64,000 nucleotides of DNA from Actinomycetospora lemnae (GCF_028737315.1 NZ_JAQZAO010000012.1:88129-152128), one strand, 5' to 3'; counted from the stretch's first letter, positions 26,523-35,934 are shown. Numbers and translations are program-made. The notes: generated from the letters alone by a model not told the origin.

Positions 26523-27445
26523 CGCCCGCAGCCCGGCGCGCGGTGACCGTGCTGACCCTCCTCGTGGGAACTCTCGCAGCCGTGGCCGCGGCCGCGGGGC
26601 TGGCCCTGGGCGGAGGCCCGGGGCGCCAGGTGGTCGTCACCCCGCGCGGCGAACCCGTGGTGCTGGACGGCACCGGCCTGTACCGCTGGAGCGGGGTCTT
26701 CGCCGCCGCCGGACAACGTGGCACCGACCTGGTCGTCCTCGTGCTGGTGGTGCCCCTGTCGGTGATCGCGCTCGTCGCGGCGCGCCGGGGATCGGTGCGA
26801 GCGAGGCTGCTGCTGGCCGGCCTGCTCGTCGTGGTGCTCTACGTCCACGGCAGCGTCGTCGCCGGCACCATCGCCCACACCCCGCTCTACGTCGTGTCCG
26901 TGCTCGTCGTGCCCGCGGCCGGCGCCGCCGTCGCCGTGCTCGTCGCCGGGATCGACCCCCACGAGCCGCTGCTCCGATCGGGCACGCCGCGGCGCGGGCC
27001 CGGTCTGTTCATGCTCGTCAGCGCGCTGGTGACCGTGCTCGTGTGGGGAGTGCCGCTGATCGCGGCCGCCGCCACCGGCACCGTCCCGGCCCGCACGGAC
27101 CTCGCCGCGGCCCCGGTCACCCTCGGGCTCGATCTGGCCGTGGTGACGCCGCTGGTCTCGCTGGCCGCGGTCCTGCTGCTGCGGGGTGCGCCGCAGGCGC
27201 TCCTGCTCGCGGTCCCCCTGCTGGTGCTGGAGGTCTCGCTCGCGCCCGTGATCGCCGCGCAGACCGCGTCCCAGCTGGCGTCCGGAGTCCGACTCGACGC
27301 CGCCGAGATCGCCGGGCCGATCGGGGGCTTCGCGGTCCTCGCCCTCGGCGCCGCGATCACACTCGTCGCGCTCCTGCGCATCCCTGCCCCGTCGCCCTCT
27401 TCATCGTCGCCGTCGACCTCACCGCGCCCGGCGTCGGCCGCCTGA
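26519..27445 (+). CDS. polytopic membrane protein, unknown function
   Basis: A 308-residue protein with about eight predicted membrane helices and a short Ser/Pro-rich C-terminal tail. No conserved family motif is recognisable. An extracytoplasmic loop follows the first helix (about residues 35-65). GTG 26519 overlaps the stop of the hydrolase, so the two products are made together and may form one membrane complex (inference). Confidence 0.7.
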   Translation: MTPAARRAVTVLTLLVGTLAAVAAAAGLALGGGPGRQVVVTPRGEPVVLDGTGLYRWSGVFAAAGQRGTDLVVLVLVVPLSVIALVAARRGSVRARLLLAGLLVVVLYVHGSVVAGTIAHTPLYVVSVLVVPAAGAAVAVLVAGIDPHEPLLRSGTPRRGPGLFMLVSALVTVLVWGVPLIAAAATGTVPARTDLAAAPVTLGLDLAVVTPLVSLAAVLLLRGAPQALLLAVPLLVLEVSLAPVIAAQTASQLASGVRLDAAEIAGPIGGFAVLALGAAITLVALLRIPAPSPSSSSPSTSPRPASAA

Positions 27446-27536
27446 ACCGACCGTCGCTCGCCGGACTCGTCGTCCGAGGGTCGGGGCCGTGAGGCGCGGC
27501 CGCCCTGAGTCGCAGGTCCGGCCGACCGGCGCCGGC

Positions 27537-27833
27537 TCAGGTGCGGCGCAGGCTGTTCGAGAAGTACACCGCGAGCAGGCCCGCCCAGTCCGACTCATCC
27601 GCGCTCGGCGCGCCCCCGGGATGTTCCTCCGCGGCGGCGACCGCGGGGTGCGGCCGCCACCTGGCCAGGTTCTCCGCGAGCTCGCGCACGCGTCGGGCGT
27701 CGGTAGCGGCGTCCTCGGCGAACACGCCGTCGATCTGCTCGAGCACGAAGGCGACCCCGCGCAGGATCCCGGCGGCGTCGTGGAGCGCCGCCGCGGACAG
27801 GTAGCGGTCATCGGCCGGCCGTGTCTGGTCCAC
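27537..27833 (-). CDS. small protein, paralogue of the gene at 28025
   Basis: A 98-residue soluble protein with no known family. It shares with the 28025 product a common core: D-D-x-Y-L-S near residue 8, L-x-x-A-A-x-(I/V)-L-x-G-(V/L)-A, G-V-(F/W)-A-E-D-A, R-x-L-A-E-x-L-A-R-W-x-P, and an ending Y-F/L. The core looks like two or three helices. GTG 27833 has GAGGAG eight bases upstream. It is convergent with the membrane operon. Confidence 0.6.
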   Translation of the reverse strand: MDQTRPADDRYLSAAALHDAAGILRGVAFVLEQIDGVFAEDAATDARRVRELAENLARWRPHPAVAAAEEHPGGAPSADESDWAGLLAVYFSNSLRRT

Positions 27834-28024
27834 GTCGCACGCTCCTCGAGCCCCGGCCAGGACGGCGCGATGATCGCCGCTCGTCCGGTGACGAGCCAGG
27901 GCCGGAGGTCCCGTCGACCCACGACCCGCCCCGGCCTGCACACCACCGAGATCCTGCGGGGCTGGCGGGAGTAGCACCCCGGAGCAGCGGTCGTTCCGAC
28001 ACCGCCGGGGCGACTCCGGAGGAC

Positions 28025-28324
28025 TCACGATCCGGACCGGGGGCCCTGACGCAGGTACAGCCCGAGCGTGATCTCCCATGCGGGGTCGGGCACCGGACCG
28101 GCCACGTCGTCGTGTCGAGGGCGGGGCGACCAGCGAGCGAGTGCCTCGGCCAGGAGCCGGATGTGCTGTGCATCCTGCTCCGCGTCCTCGGCCCAGACGC
28201 CCTCGACGTGGCCCAGGGCCGTCGCCAGGCCGGCCAGCACGTCCGCGGCCTCGCGGAGTGTGGACGGCGAGAGGTAGCTGTCGTCCGGACAACCGACCCC
28301 ACCAGGCTTGTTCTCGAACACCAC
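28025..28324 (-). CDS. small protein, paralogue of the gene at 27537
   Basis: A 99-residue protein, colinear with the 27537 product. Its core reads DDSYLSPSTLREAADVLAG, then GVWAEDAEQDAQHIRLLAEA and LARWSPRP. A likely tandem duplication created the pair; the 191 bases between them show no gene. The start is one of two adjacent GTG codons at 28321-28324. The function is unknown. The acidic helical core without Cys or charged clusters suggests a protein-protein role. Confidence 0.6.
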   Translation of the reverse strand: MVFENKPGGVGCPDDSYLSPSTLREAADVLAGLATALGHVEGVWAEDAEQDAQHIRLLAEALARWSPRPRHDDVAGPVPDPAWEITLGLYLRQGPRSGS

Positions 28325-28565
28325 GCCTCACCGCCTCGGTCCCCGACGCCCCGTGTCAGACCGATGCACCCGGGGCCGCACGGGCCTGCTCCCTGTCGAT
28401 GACCGACAGCGTGGACGGTCTGCGCACCTCGAGCAGGGCCTCTGGTCACCACCCGCCGGACCCGTGGTCCATCCGCAGAGGCACCCGTTCGCCCCCCCGG
28501 CGGGCGGTCCGGGTCGACGGCACCGCCGGGACCGTCACCGCACTCCGAGCCGGCCGAGCTCCCGG

Positions 28566-28829
28566 CTAGTGGGACGACCGGCGTGGGGAGGAGCAGGCGG
28601 CGCTCGCGTCGGGGGTCGTTCCGGCGTGGTGAGCTTCCCCGCGGATGAGACGGCACCGGTGCGGATCGTGGTGACCCCCTGCCGGCTCCCACGGAACCTG
28701 GCCCTCGGTGCCGTCGGTGAACAGGACGCTGGCGGGGATGACGAATGCCCCGCAGACCTCGCAGCGTCGTGGGTGTCCCATGTGGAGCCGAAGCACGCGT
28801 TCGATCTGGTGATTCCGCAGCGTGCTCAT
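28566..28829 (-). CDS. small CxxC protein, hypothetical
   Basis: An 87-residue protein with CEVCGAFVIP near residue 24 and the HHDPHRC segment near 50, possibly one zinc site. The C-terminus is Ser/Arg-rich. ATG 28829 starts MSTLRNHQIERVLRLHMGHPR; a GTG at 28877 would add 16 residues. Only the residue pattern supports it, so it may not be real. Confidence 0.42.
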   Translation of the reverse strand: MSTLRNHQIERVLRLHMGHPRRCEVCGAFVIPASVLFTDGTEGQVPWEPAGGHHDPHRCRLIRGEAHHAGTTPDASAACSSPRRSSH

Positions 28830-29001
28830 CAGTGGTGTCCCCCGACCCCGTGGTTGGATCTCCACCATTGGGCTCACGAGAGGAGCGATGGTTCAAGTCC
28901 TCAGGGCTGATGATCTCCTGGCGGTTCGGCTCGGTGGCTAGTCGTTGCGCTCTGCGGACATCGCGCGCGCGACCGGACCGCGTCGAGGGCCAGAGTGGTG
29001 A

Positions 29002-30162
29002 TCACCTCCCCTCGAACGACACCGCGAACGACGCGCACCCGCGCAGTGGCGCGATCGAGGCGACCTCGGCCTCCACACCGCTCCGGGTCGTCGCGTGCAG
29101 CGGCGCGAAGGGTTCGACGCTGACGACGAGGCGGGCGCCCTTCGTGCGTGCGCACCAGGTGGCGACCAACCGGCCGTCGAGCAACACCACGCCGGGCGCG
29201 CCCGTGGACCGCCAGAGGAGGCGGTGCAGCACCCTGGGCGCGAGGGACGCGCGGTCGCGCAGCTGGAGCAGCGGGTCGCGCGGCGGCAGCAGTCGGACGC
29301 CGGTGACCTGGGGCGGTGAGCACAACCGGTCGAGGTCCTCACCGAGCAACCACCGCGAGCGCCCGTCGACACGCACCTCGCAGAGCTCGTCCTCGATCTC
29401 GGACCACCACGGTCCCGCGTCACGGGCCGCGATGCCCAGCCATCCCGCCATCTCCGCGCGGGTCGACGGGCCGTAGCAGCGCAGGTACCGGCGCGCGACG
29501 GCCCCGCGAGCAACCGCTGCGTCGAGGGGTGCCGGCGCAGCGTCGAGCCATTGCTCCACGAGCACGAACGGCAGCGTGCTGCCCTCACGGTGGGCGAAGC
29601 ACACCACGCGCTCGAGAGCGAGGAGCCGCAGGCAGAAGTGGACGACCGCTTCGCCCCACGACTGGCCCGGGGCGTAGGGGCCTTCCGCTTCCCAGGTCCG
29701 ACGTGTCTCGACCGCGAGGTCGTCGGCGATCGCGGCGGCCAGCTCCGCTCCGAGTGCGGTGATCCCCAGCCCACGGTCACGCAGGACCTGGTCGATCCGT
29801 GATCGGAGGTGCTCGGTGGCCTCGTCGAGACCCATGCCCAACCGCTCGAGGGCGTCCTCCACGCCGACGACGAACCGGCGCCGGGCCGCCTCGTCCGGCG
29901 GCCGGACGCCGGTGGTGAACACGGCGAGGTCGGCGGTGGGGAAGAAGAACGGGGCACCGCGCATGGCCCAGGTGTGGAACAGGCTGCGGTCCTCGACGGC
30001 GGCGGGGATCGTTCCGGGGCCGACGTCGGCCACGCGGGCGTGCAGAGCGATCGCGGCCGAGCCCGGCGGGCTGTCCTGCAGGCCGCAGGCGCCGGCGGCC
30101 GTCAGCACGCCACCGGCGTCGAGGCGGCGGTGGAGGTGATGGGCCCCCAGGCGGTAGGCCAT
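29002..30162 (-). CDS. winged helix DNA-binding domain protein (HTH_42/AlkX-like)
   Basis: A 386-residue protein of the large actinobacterial family annotated as winged helix DNA-binding domain (HTH_42, related to the DNA glycosylase AlkX/YcaQ). Typical features are MAYRLGAHHLHRRL at the start, the segment TWAMRGAPFFFPTADL, YLRCYGPSTRAEMAGWLGI for the winged helix, and LLPPRDPLLQLRDRA with LLDGRLVATWCARTK near the end. The family includes glycosylases acting on DNA crosslinks, but activity of this member is unproven. ATG 30162 begins the family alignment; a GTG at 30180 is possible. Confidence 0.8.
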   Translation of the reverse strand: MAYRLGAHHLHRRLDAGGVLTAAGACGLQDSPPGSAAIALHARVADVGPGTIPAAVEDRSLFHTWAMRGAPFFFPTADLAVFTTGVRPPDEAARRRFVVGVEDALERLGMGLDEATEHLRSRIDQVLRDRGLGITALGAELAAAIADDLAVETRRTWEAEGPYAPGQSWGEAVVHFCLRLLALERVVCFAHREGSTLPFVLVEQWLDAAPAPLDAAVARGAVARRYLRCYGPSTRAEMAGWLGIAARDAGPWWSEIEDELCEVRVDGRSRWLLGEDLDRLCSPPQVTGVRLLPPRDPLLQLRDRASLAPRVLHRLLWRSTGAPGVVLLDGRLVATWCARTKGARLVVSVEPFAPLHATTRSGVEAEVASIAPLRGCASFAVSFEGR

Positions 30163-30218
30163 CACCTGGTCGACACCCACCTCCGCTCGGCCCGGAGGCC
30201 GGCTCGGATGCACAGAGA

Positions 30219-30767
30219 TCACGGGTCGGTGCCGGGCGGAGCCGCCGGGGGCGGCGCGAGGCGGTGCGGGATCACCAGCACCGGGCACACGGCCTCCCGC
30301 ACGCAGCGCGCACTCACCGACCCGAGGAGCGCGGTGCTCGCCCGGCCACGGCCCCGGGAGCCGACCACGAGGACGTCGGCCCCGCGGGCGGCGTGGAGGA
30401 GGATCCCGGCAGCGTCCGGCCCTTGCGACAGGACCAGGTCGACGTCCGGGACCTCATCCCCCACGAGCTCGGCGACCACCTCGGTGAGCCGGCGCCGGGC
30501 GACCGCCTCCATCTCGGCCAGGTGCGGCGAGCCCGTCTCCTGGTCCGCGACGGCGGCGTCCCAGACGTCGCGGAGCTTCCACGCCCACACCACCCGCAGA
30601 GCACCACCGGTCAGCCGAGCGAGCGAGGCCGCCCACCGGACGGCTTCGGCGGCTTCGTCCGATCCGTCGAACCCCGCCACCACGAGGGCGACACCCCGGG
30701 CCCGGACCAGCTCGATCCGGTCCCGCGGATCCTCGCCACCGCGCGGTGGGGCTGCCTTCTCGTCCAC
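30219..30767 (-). CDS. universal stress protein (single UspA domain)
   Basis: A 182-residue protein with one UspA domain: the first strand VALVVAGFDGSDEAAEAVRWA and the ATP-binding motif G-x2-G-x9-G-S in VVGSRGRGRASTALLGSVS. It is probably a nucleotide-binding stress or dormancy protein of the cytoplasm. GTG 30767 has GAGGGAG six bases upstream. It diverges from a two-domain USP gene at 30871, so both may share a control region of about 100 bases. Confidence 0.87.
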   Translation of the reverse strand: MDEKAAPPRGGEDPRDRIELVRARGVALVVAGFDGSDEAAEAVRWAASLARLTGGALRVVWAWKLRDVWDAAVADQETGSPHLAEMEAVARRRLTEVVAELVGDEVPDVDLVLSQGPDAAGILLHAARGADVLVVGSRGRGRASTALLGSVSARCVREAVCPVLVIPHRLAPPPAAPPGTDP

Positions 30768-30870
30768 GACGACTCCCTCGGCTGGATACCCGCAGTCGTT
30801 CGTCTCCGTACACCACCGTCTCGAGGACCTCCAGTACCCGTGGCAGGCCGGGTGCGGCAGGCTCTCCGGC

Positions 30871-31776
30871 GTGACCACCGAGATGCCAGATGTGGGGGCG
30901 ACGGATGCCGGCGGCGAGATGACCGATGGCGCCGCCGATCTCGTCCTCGTGGGGTTCGACGGCTCGCGGGACGCCGCGCGCGCGATCGCGACGGCCGCGC
31001 TGCTGTTGCCGCAGATGGCCGCGCGAGTGGTGACCGTGTGGGCGCCCGTGTCCCCGGACCCGGTGCTGCGGCACCGGGTGACCCGACTTGCCCACACCCT
31101 CGACCGCCTCGGCGTCCTGATGGAGCAGGAGTCCGCCGCCGACGCGCAGCAGACCGCAGCCGCGGGAGCGGCGCTCGCGCGGGCGGCGGGGTGGTCGTCC
31201 GAGCCGGCCACCCACCGTGCCCACGCCGACCCGGGTGCCGTGCTCGCCGGGATCGCCGGAGACCTCCACCCGCGGGCCCTCGTCGTCGGTTCGCGCGGCC
31301 TGGGCGGCACGGCGGCGATCATGGGCAGCGTGTCCGACCTCGCGGTGCACCACAGTCCGGTCCCGGTGCTCGTCGTTCCCCCGCTGCTCAGCCACGAGCG
31401 CGCGGCAGCAGCGACGGGCCCGGTGGTGGTCGGCCACGACGGCTCGCCGGGCGCCGAGCACGCGCGGACCGTGGCCGCCGCCCTGCTGCCCCACCGCGAT
31501 CAGGTCCTGGCCCACGTGCACGCCGGCAGCACGACGGAGCCGGCCGGGGACGTCCCGGCGGGAGCCATCGACCTGCGCGCGCACGGGTGGGGAGCACGTG
31601 CGGTCGCGAACGCGCTGGACACGGCCGCCGCGGACCGCGACGCGGCGGTGGTCGTGGTCGGCTCGCGGGGACGCTCGGCGCTGCGCGAGATGGTGCTGGG
31701 CAGCACGGCGATGGCGGTGCTCCACCACGTCCACCGACCGATCCTGGTGGTGCCGAGCCACCCCTCGGAGGGGTGA
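30871..31776 (+). CDS. universal stress protein with two UspA domains
   Basis: A 301-residue tandem UspA protein. Domain 1 (about 20-165) begins LVLVGFDGSRDAARAIA and has VVGSRGLGGTAAIMGSVS. Domain 2 (about 175-300) begins GPVVVGHDGSPGAEHAR and has VVGSRGRSALREMVLGS. Both nucleotide-binding motifs look intact. The GTG at 30871 is the first start after the divergent promoter region, and ATG 30883 is an alternative. It is the last gene before the tRNA-like repeat at 31838, where the chromosome-like sequence ends. Confidence 0.87.
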   Translation: MTTEMPDVGATDAGGEMTDGAADLVLVGFDGSRDAARAIATAALLLPQMAARVVTVWAPVSPDPVLRHRVTRLAHTLDRLGVLMEQESAADAQQTAAAGAALARAAGWSSEPATHRAHADPGAVLAGIAGDLHPRALVVGSRGLGGTAAIMGSVSDLAVHHSPVPVLVVPPLLSHERAAAATGPVVVGHDGSPGAEHARTVAAALLPHRDQVLAHVHAGSTTEPAGDVPAGAIDLRAHGWGARAVANALDTAAADRDAAVVVVGSRGRSALREMVLGSTAMAVLHHVHRPILVVPSHPSEG

Positions 31777-31837
31777 CGGTCGCCGGCGTCGCGCGTCGAG
31801 CTCGGCGAGCAGCTGCCCGTGCAGGCCTCTGACGTGC

Positions 31838-32002
31838 GTGGGCGCGGCAGGATTCGAACCTGCGACCGACGGCTTGTAAGCACTCACCGCCCTCAGGCTG
31901 TGCTGACCAGCGAAGATGCAGGTCGCGGTGGAGCGCTGTGCGCACTGTTATCCAGTGGCTAAACGATCACTGCTGATCATGCTCCCCGCGACGAGCCCTC
32001 AG
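31838..32002 (-). repeat. tRNA 3'-half-like direct repeat, copy 1 (probable att junction)
   Basis: This 165-base block is colinear, nearly without gaps, with 38724-38889 and about three quarters identical by eye. Read on the minus strand, the left end is the 3' half of a tRNA. It has an anticodon-loop-like CTTACAA (anticodon TAC, Val-like), GCCGT, a variable loop, the T-arm GCAGG-TTCGAAT-CCTGC, then CGCGCCC-A. No matching 5' half is present and CCA is not encoded. Such displaced tRNA ends are typical of integration sites. It marks the left boundary of the accessory region. Confidence 0.75.
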
Positions 32003-32413
32003 AGCGACGTGACGAGCATGTCGGGGATTGGCCGGGGAGTCTCCGGACCTCAGACTTGCCCGGCGGCCGCCCTGTTGAGCGCGGCACAACGACGCGTGCG
32101 GTCGGGTTCCTCCAGCGCTGTGCCGGACGCAGCCGTCCTCGGCCGCCATCACCGGCCGCGCAGGGCTCCAAGCAGGGGCCTACTCCCCACCGGGCCGACC
32201 CGCGACGATCTTCGCCCTGGCCACGAGCTGCATGTCAACGGCAACGGGGGGTCGTCGACGCGGGCCGGGCTGGACGCCGACGCCGGCGGTGACGGCGGCC
32301 GGGTTGTCGAGGGTGCGGGAGACCGGTCCGGGCGGGGGCACGCCGAGCAGGGTGCACCGCTTCGGTTCGACGACCAGCTGGTCGTGAGACGTCACATCGG
32401 CACCGGATAGCCA
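32003..32413. other. gene-free stretch behind repeat copy 1
   Basis: About 410 bases between the repeat and the HAD phosphatase gene. One 71-codon leftward frame (32180-32395, GTG start) exists, but it has no ribosome site and no family resemblance. Nothing else is supported here. Confidence 0.5.
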
Positions 32414-33049
32414 TCAATGGGACGAGCTTAGAAGAGCAGAGACGTCGCGAAGCGAGTCGACCGCAAAATCCCCTGCTGCACCGCCAACGCCGACAACCAC
32501 CGCACCCGCGGATCGACCAGCAGCCACCCCAACGGCACTGTCTTCAACGACAAGGCATTCACGAGGCGACACACCAAGTAGACTGGCCGCCAGCAAGAAA
32601 CCATCGGGCATGGGCTTCCCCCGAGTTACGTCGTCCGAACAGACAAGGACGGAGGGGTGAGGAAGACCCGCAGCGTTTATGCGAAGTCGGGCAAGTTCGC
32701 TGTAAGCGCCAGTGACAACACCCCACCTCCGGCCCAGACCGTGCAGGCTGCTGACGAGCTCGTGAGCACCCGGCATGGCGAAGACGTCGTCCAACTCGCC
32801 GCACTGAATGACGATCTGCCGTTGCACCGCCTGCTCAAGGTTCAAGTTCGTAGTATGAGCCTGCAGAATGGACACGGTGTCCATCACGGTGCGCCCCACG
32901 GAGAATTTGCGGACCAGGAGTGGGTCGAGTCCATACTCGTTCGCCCAAGTCATCCAGCTACGATCGATCGCGGCCGCGGAATCGACGAGGGTGCCGTCAA
33001 GGTCGAATAGTATTGCGCGCGCCGGAACAGTACCAACCGTGGGCGCCAT
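32414..33049 (-). CDS. HAD superfamily hydrolase (sugar-phosphatase/phosphoglycolate phosphatase-like)
   Basis: A 211-residue HAD-IA phosphatase. Motif I is FDLDGTLVDS (nucleophile and acid Asp), motif II the Thr in VVTGA, motif III the Lys in RGKPMPDGF, and motif IV VEDSAVGVAAG. A helical cap lies between residues 20 and 90. It should dephosphorylate a small metabolite such as a sugar phosphate. ATG 33049 has GAGGAG upstream. It lies in an AT-richer segment with a GHMP-type kinase nearby, so kinase and phosphatase may act on the same class of compound (inference). Confidence 0.88.
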   Translation of the reverse strand: MAPTVGTVPARAILFDLDGTLVDSAAAIDRSWMTWANEYGLDPLLVRKFSVGRTVMDTVSILQAHTTNLNLEQAVQRQIVIQCGELDDVFAMPGAHELVSSLHGLGRRWGVVTGAYSELARLRINAAGLPHPSVLVCSDDVTRGKPMPDGFLLAASLLGVSPRECLVVEDSAVGVAAGRSAGAVVVGVGGAAGDFAVDSLRDVSALLSSSH

Positions 33050-33124
33050 GGCAAAGTCTCCTCATAAGTCTGGTCAGGGATCGGCATGCCTGACCTTCCA
33101 ACAGCCGTACGTCAACAACTCCAA

Positions 33125-34042
33125 TTAGACCTCGTCGAAAAGTGCACGCACATCGGTAGGCCCAATTTCGCGATCGTACAGCCTTCCTACGAACGACTTA
33201 CTCTCCGCGTGGAGCGATAAGGATGATTGAAGGATTACTCGATCCGCGGGTTGGACCAGACGCGTACTCCACCGGTCCGCGAGCAGCGTCCTTGCGGCAA
33301 GCGCGAAGTCCTCGTACGTCACCGAAGCGTTGACGAAGCAGCGCCGCCATGCCTCAAGGAAGCGCACTTGTCCTTCCTCGTTTGAAAATCCTCGCGGATA
33401 GTGATCGGTGTTGAGCGGATCACGGATATCGCGGAGATCTTCAAGGAGTGCCGACAGATCATTCAAAGCGAGCGCACTTCTTCGTGACGTCATAAGGAGC
33501 TGCGCCCAGCGTCCAACCACCAACCTCGAGGCGTGAAGTGCGCGCCGAACCAGAACGTGCGCTAGGTTGCGCCACTCGGGATCCTGCATCAGCACCTTCA
33601 AGCGCGACACATCGCTAGGTGTCTCGATCTCCCCGCGACCGACGGCGCTCTCATCGACATAAGCGAGATTGTGGCGAGCCAGAATTTCTCGGACAGTCTG
33701 ACGTTCGTGCTCGGATATACCGAAGTCGCTATCGTCCCGCATATTCCCTGCATGTAGAAGAAACCACAGTGTCCTACGAATCGCTAGAGGGCAGCGTGCC
33801 ACAGCTCCAAACGCTGTCGCCTCGATCACCAAGTATCTTGCATCTTCCTGCCTCGCTAACCATCGCTCCACGAAGGTCGCGCCAATCAATAGAAAAAGGG
33901 CTGAAGTAAGAAAGTTGGTCAGTATTGGATGACCCAACCAGAAGTCGGCCAAGAGGCCGGTTGGCCAATCAGAGATAAGAATGAACAGGAGCAAAGCGGA
34001 GAGAATAGCGCCTGAGACCCGGACCACGTATCGACGCGACAT
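33125..34042 (-). CDS. membrane-anchored protein of unknown function
   Basis: A 305-residue protein with two predicted membrane helices near the N-terminus (about 10-30 and 38-58). A long, probably helical cytoplasmic domain follows. No family motif is recognised. Base composition is clearly less GC-rich than the chromosome and codons such as ATA, TTA and AGA are used, like its island neighbours. ATG 34042 has GGAG upstream. It lies 75 bases upstream of the HAD gene on the same strand and may be cotranscribed with it. Confidence 0.7.
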   Translation of the reverse strand: MSRRYVVRVSGAILSALLLFILISDWPTGLLADFWLGHPILTNFLTSALFLLIGATFVERWLARQEDARYLVIEATAFGAVARCPLAIRRTLWFLLHAGNMRDDSDFGISEHERQTVREILARHNLAYVDESAVGRGEIETPSDVSRLKVLMQDPEWRNLAHVLVRRALHASRLVVGRWAQLLMTSRRSALALNDLSALLEDLRDIRDPLNTDHYPRGFSNEEGQVRFLEAWRRCFVNASVTYEDFALAARTLLADRWSTRLVQPADRVILQSSLSLHAESKSFVGRLYDREIGPTDVRALFDEV

Positions 34043-34280
34043 CGCATCTCCTTCGGCAAAGACTGACTATCGTGATCCAGCAAGAGCCGCTGCTGGTGTC
34101 GTCTCGTTCCCTCGCCGGCCGAAGCGAACGAGTATACTGAGGGACTTGGAAAAAGGGCCGACGAACTATCTTCTAGCTATAGACGATCTACAACGAGTGG
34201 GTCACCGTGCCGGGTCGGGGGTCACCTTCGTGCGATGGGCGCTTCGAGGAGCCCCGCGGTGCGGCCGCCGATAACGATAA

Positions 34281-35768
34281 TCAAGACATCGACCCCGCAA
34301 GGCCACCGACATTGCTCGCATGGCGTTGTATTGCGTTGAGCACCAGATCGGTCTCGGCCTTGGTCCACGTGCAGAAGGAGATCGACCAGGAGCCGTCACG
34401 GCCCAACTCCGTCTGCAATGCCTGCCAAATCCATTCGAAACAAACATCAGCACGCAGTCCACCGAGACCAGACCCGAACAGCGGCAGAAGTATTGAGCGC
34501 AAATCTAAGCCGTACTGGTCGCGCTCCCGCCGGGCGGTCTCGAAGACGTTGTGAACGGCCGTGGCAACCGAAGGTGGGTGCACAGTGAAGCCGTCGGTCC
34601 CAGGGATGGGGTCTCCGATCGCAACGTGGTAGATGCGTTGGACCTTCCGCGCAAGAAGCGATCCGGCCGAGGTCGGCGCGACGGTGCCCGCCGTGAAGGG
34701 CAGGCCGAAGCGTCCGTTGTCTCGAACCCACTGACGCAACTCGTCGGCGGCAGTGTCGTCGAGAATTTCCCCTGACGGGCTACACCGCGCCGCCGCCCGG
34801 CGTAAGCGACCCGAGACCGACGGCTTGAACGTCATCGCCATCTCCATGTAGATATTCTCAGAGGTCGCGACTACGTCGATGTCTCGCACTTGGTCGACTG
34901 GCCCTGAGCAAACGTAGAAGGGCACGGCGACGTCACCGAACGATACCGAAACCGGACCACGCACAGAGAGCTCGGTATAGTGCTCGAGGTTTTCCGGACG
35001 CTCCTCTCCTAGTGCCAGCGTTGAGGTAATGCTGGGGAACGGCTCGGCCAGCGCCGCGAGAAGATCAGACCGCAACGCCTGGTAATACTGACTGTTTTCC
35101 GATTCGGCGCGAAGGATCCCGGAATGATCGCCGGGCAGCACGCCGTAGATCGGGAAAAAGCCGCTCGCAGAGCTCGGCCAAACCACGCTGTCGGTCTCGC
35201 CCGCGTAACACGCGATCGGGATAGGACAGCGGCGATCGTCGAGAACAGGCGCGTATACCACGTCCCGGAGGATAGTTCTCTGGGTCTCGACGACCGACTC
35301 CGCCACCGGTCGTAGCTCCTGGTCCTGGCGGTGCCATCTCAACAAGAGCTTGCGCATTGAGAGCAGAAACTCGGAACCGTTATTCGGCGTGGCAAACAGC
35401 ACAACGCGCCGCAACTGCGCCATCGCCATTCCCCGTCCGATGGCGAGTTGACGCGCTATATAGCGGAGGATGACGAGGCCGCCTTGACTGTGACCGACTA
35501 GCACAACTCGTTCATACCGTTCTTGCTTCCGTTGCAGGAATGTCGCCAGCTTATCGGCGATCACATTGAGGTCGGGAATCCGCGTGGAGATACTACGCAG
35601 GAATCGGGGTGTGGAGTACTCGAACGTTTCCACGTCATACGCACCGAGGTCGGCGTCAGCACGCACGCAGGCCACAGTCGGATGCCACACGCGTGCGCTG
35701 GAAAACAAGCCGTGCACGAAAACGACAAGCGCCCTCGGTTCCTGATGATCTCCCCCAGCCGTCGGCAT
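34281..35768 (-). CDS. alpha/beta-hydrolase fused to a macro domain
   Basis: A 495-residue fusion. The N-terminal alpha/beta-hydrolase (about 1-230) has the oxyanion region VFVHGLFSS, the nucleophile elbow GHSQGG (Ser94) and a likely catalytic His in LPGDHSGI. The C-terminal half (about 265-495) has macro-domain features: DIDVVATSENIYMEMA at its start and ILLPLFGSGLGGL, the phosphate-binding loop, near the end. Macro domains bind ADP-ribose or related nucleotides. ATG 35768 is chosen because sequence upstream (open to 35897) does not look coding. No ribosome site is visible. It diverges from the radical SAM gene. Confidence 0.75.
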   Translation of the reverse strand: MPTAGGDHQEPRALVVFVHGLFSSARVWHPTVACVRADADLGAYDVETFEYSTPRFLRSISTRIPDLNVIADKLATFLQRKQERYERVVLVGHSQGGLVILRYIARQLAIGRGMAMAQLRRVVLFATPNNGSEFLLSMRKLLLRWHRQDQELRPVAESVVETQRTILRDVVYAPVLDDRRCPIPIACYAGETDSVVWPSSASGFFPIYGVLPGDHSGILRAESENSQYYQALRSDLLAALAEPFPSITSTLALGEERPENLEHYTELSVRGPVSVSFGDVAVPFYVCSGPVDQVRDIDVVATSENIYMEMAMTFKPSVSGRLRRAAARCSPSGEILDDTAADELRQWVRDNGRFGLPFTAGTVAPTSAGSLLARKVQRIYHVAIGDPIPGTDGFTVHPPSVATAVHNVFETARRERDQYGLDLRSILLPLFGSGLGGLRADVCFEWIWQALQTELGRDGSWSISFCTWTKAETDLVLNAIQRHASNVGGLAGSMS

Positions 35769-35934
35769 GCCGCGGATCGTACGGGACCGAAATATGCTCG
35801 TGGCACACGCCACCAACCCACGGGCTCGCGCTACGAAGGGTACCGGGCCGATTACTCTTCGCATCATGCGACCGCGGGGTGCCCGCCAGCCGGCCACGCG
35901 GTCGTGGCATGCTTGCCAGGCTCATTTCGTTGCT

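Noticed and set aside
28860..28945. tRNA-like GGTTCAAGTCC and a 17-codon frame at 28888
   Set aside because: The flanking bases do not form T or acceptor stems, and the short frame has only a ribosome-like box in its favour.
31838..32002. A complete tRNA or tmRNA gene at the repeats
   Set aside because: No 5' acceptor or D-arm partner is found for CGCGCCC, the anticodon stem lacks its 5' strand, and there is no tag-peptide frame or encoded CCA.
32180..32395. 71-codon leftward frame behind repeat copy 1
   Set aside because: It has no ribosome site, no family resemblance and Pro-rich shadow composition.
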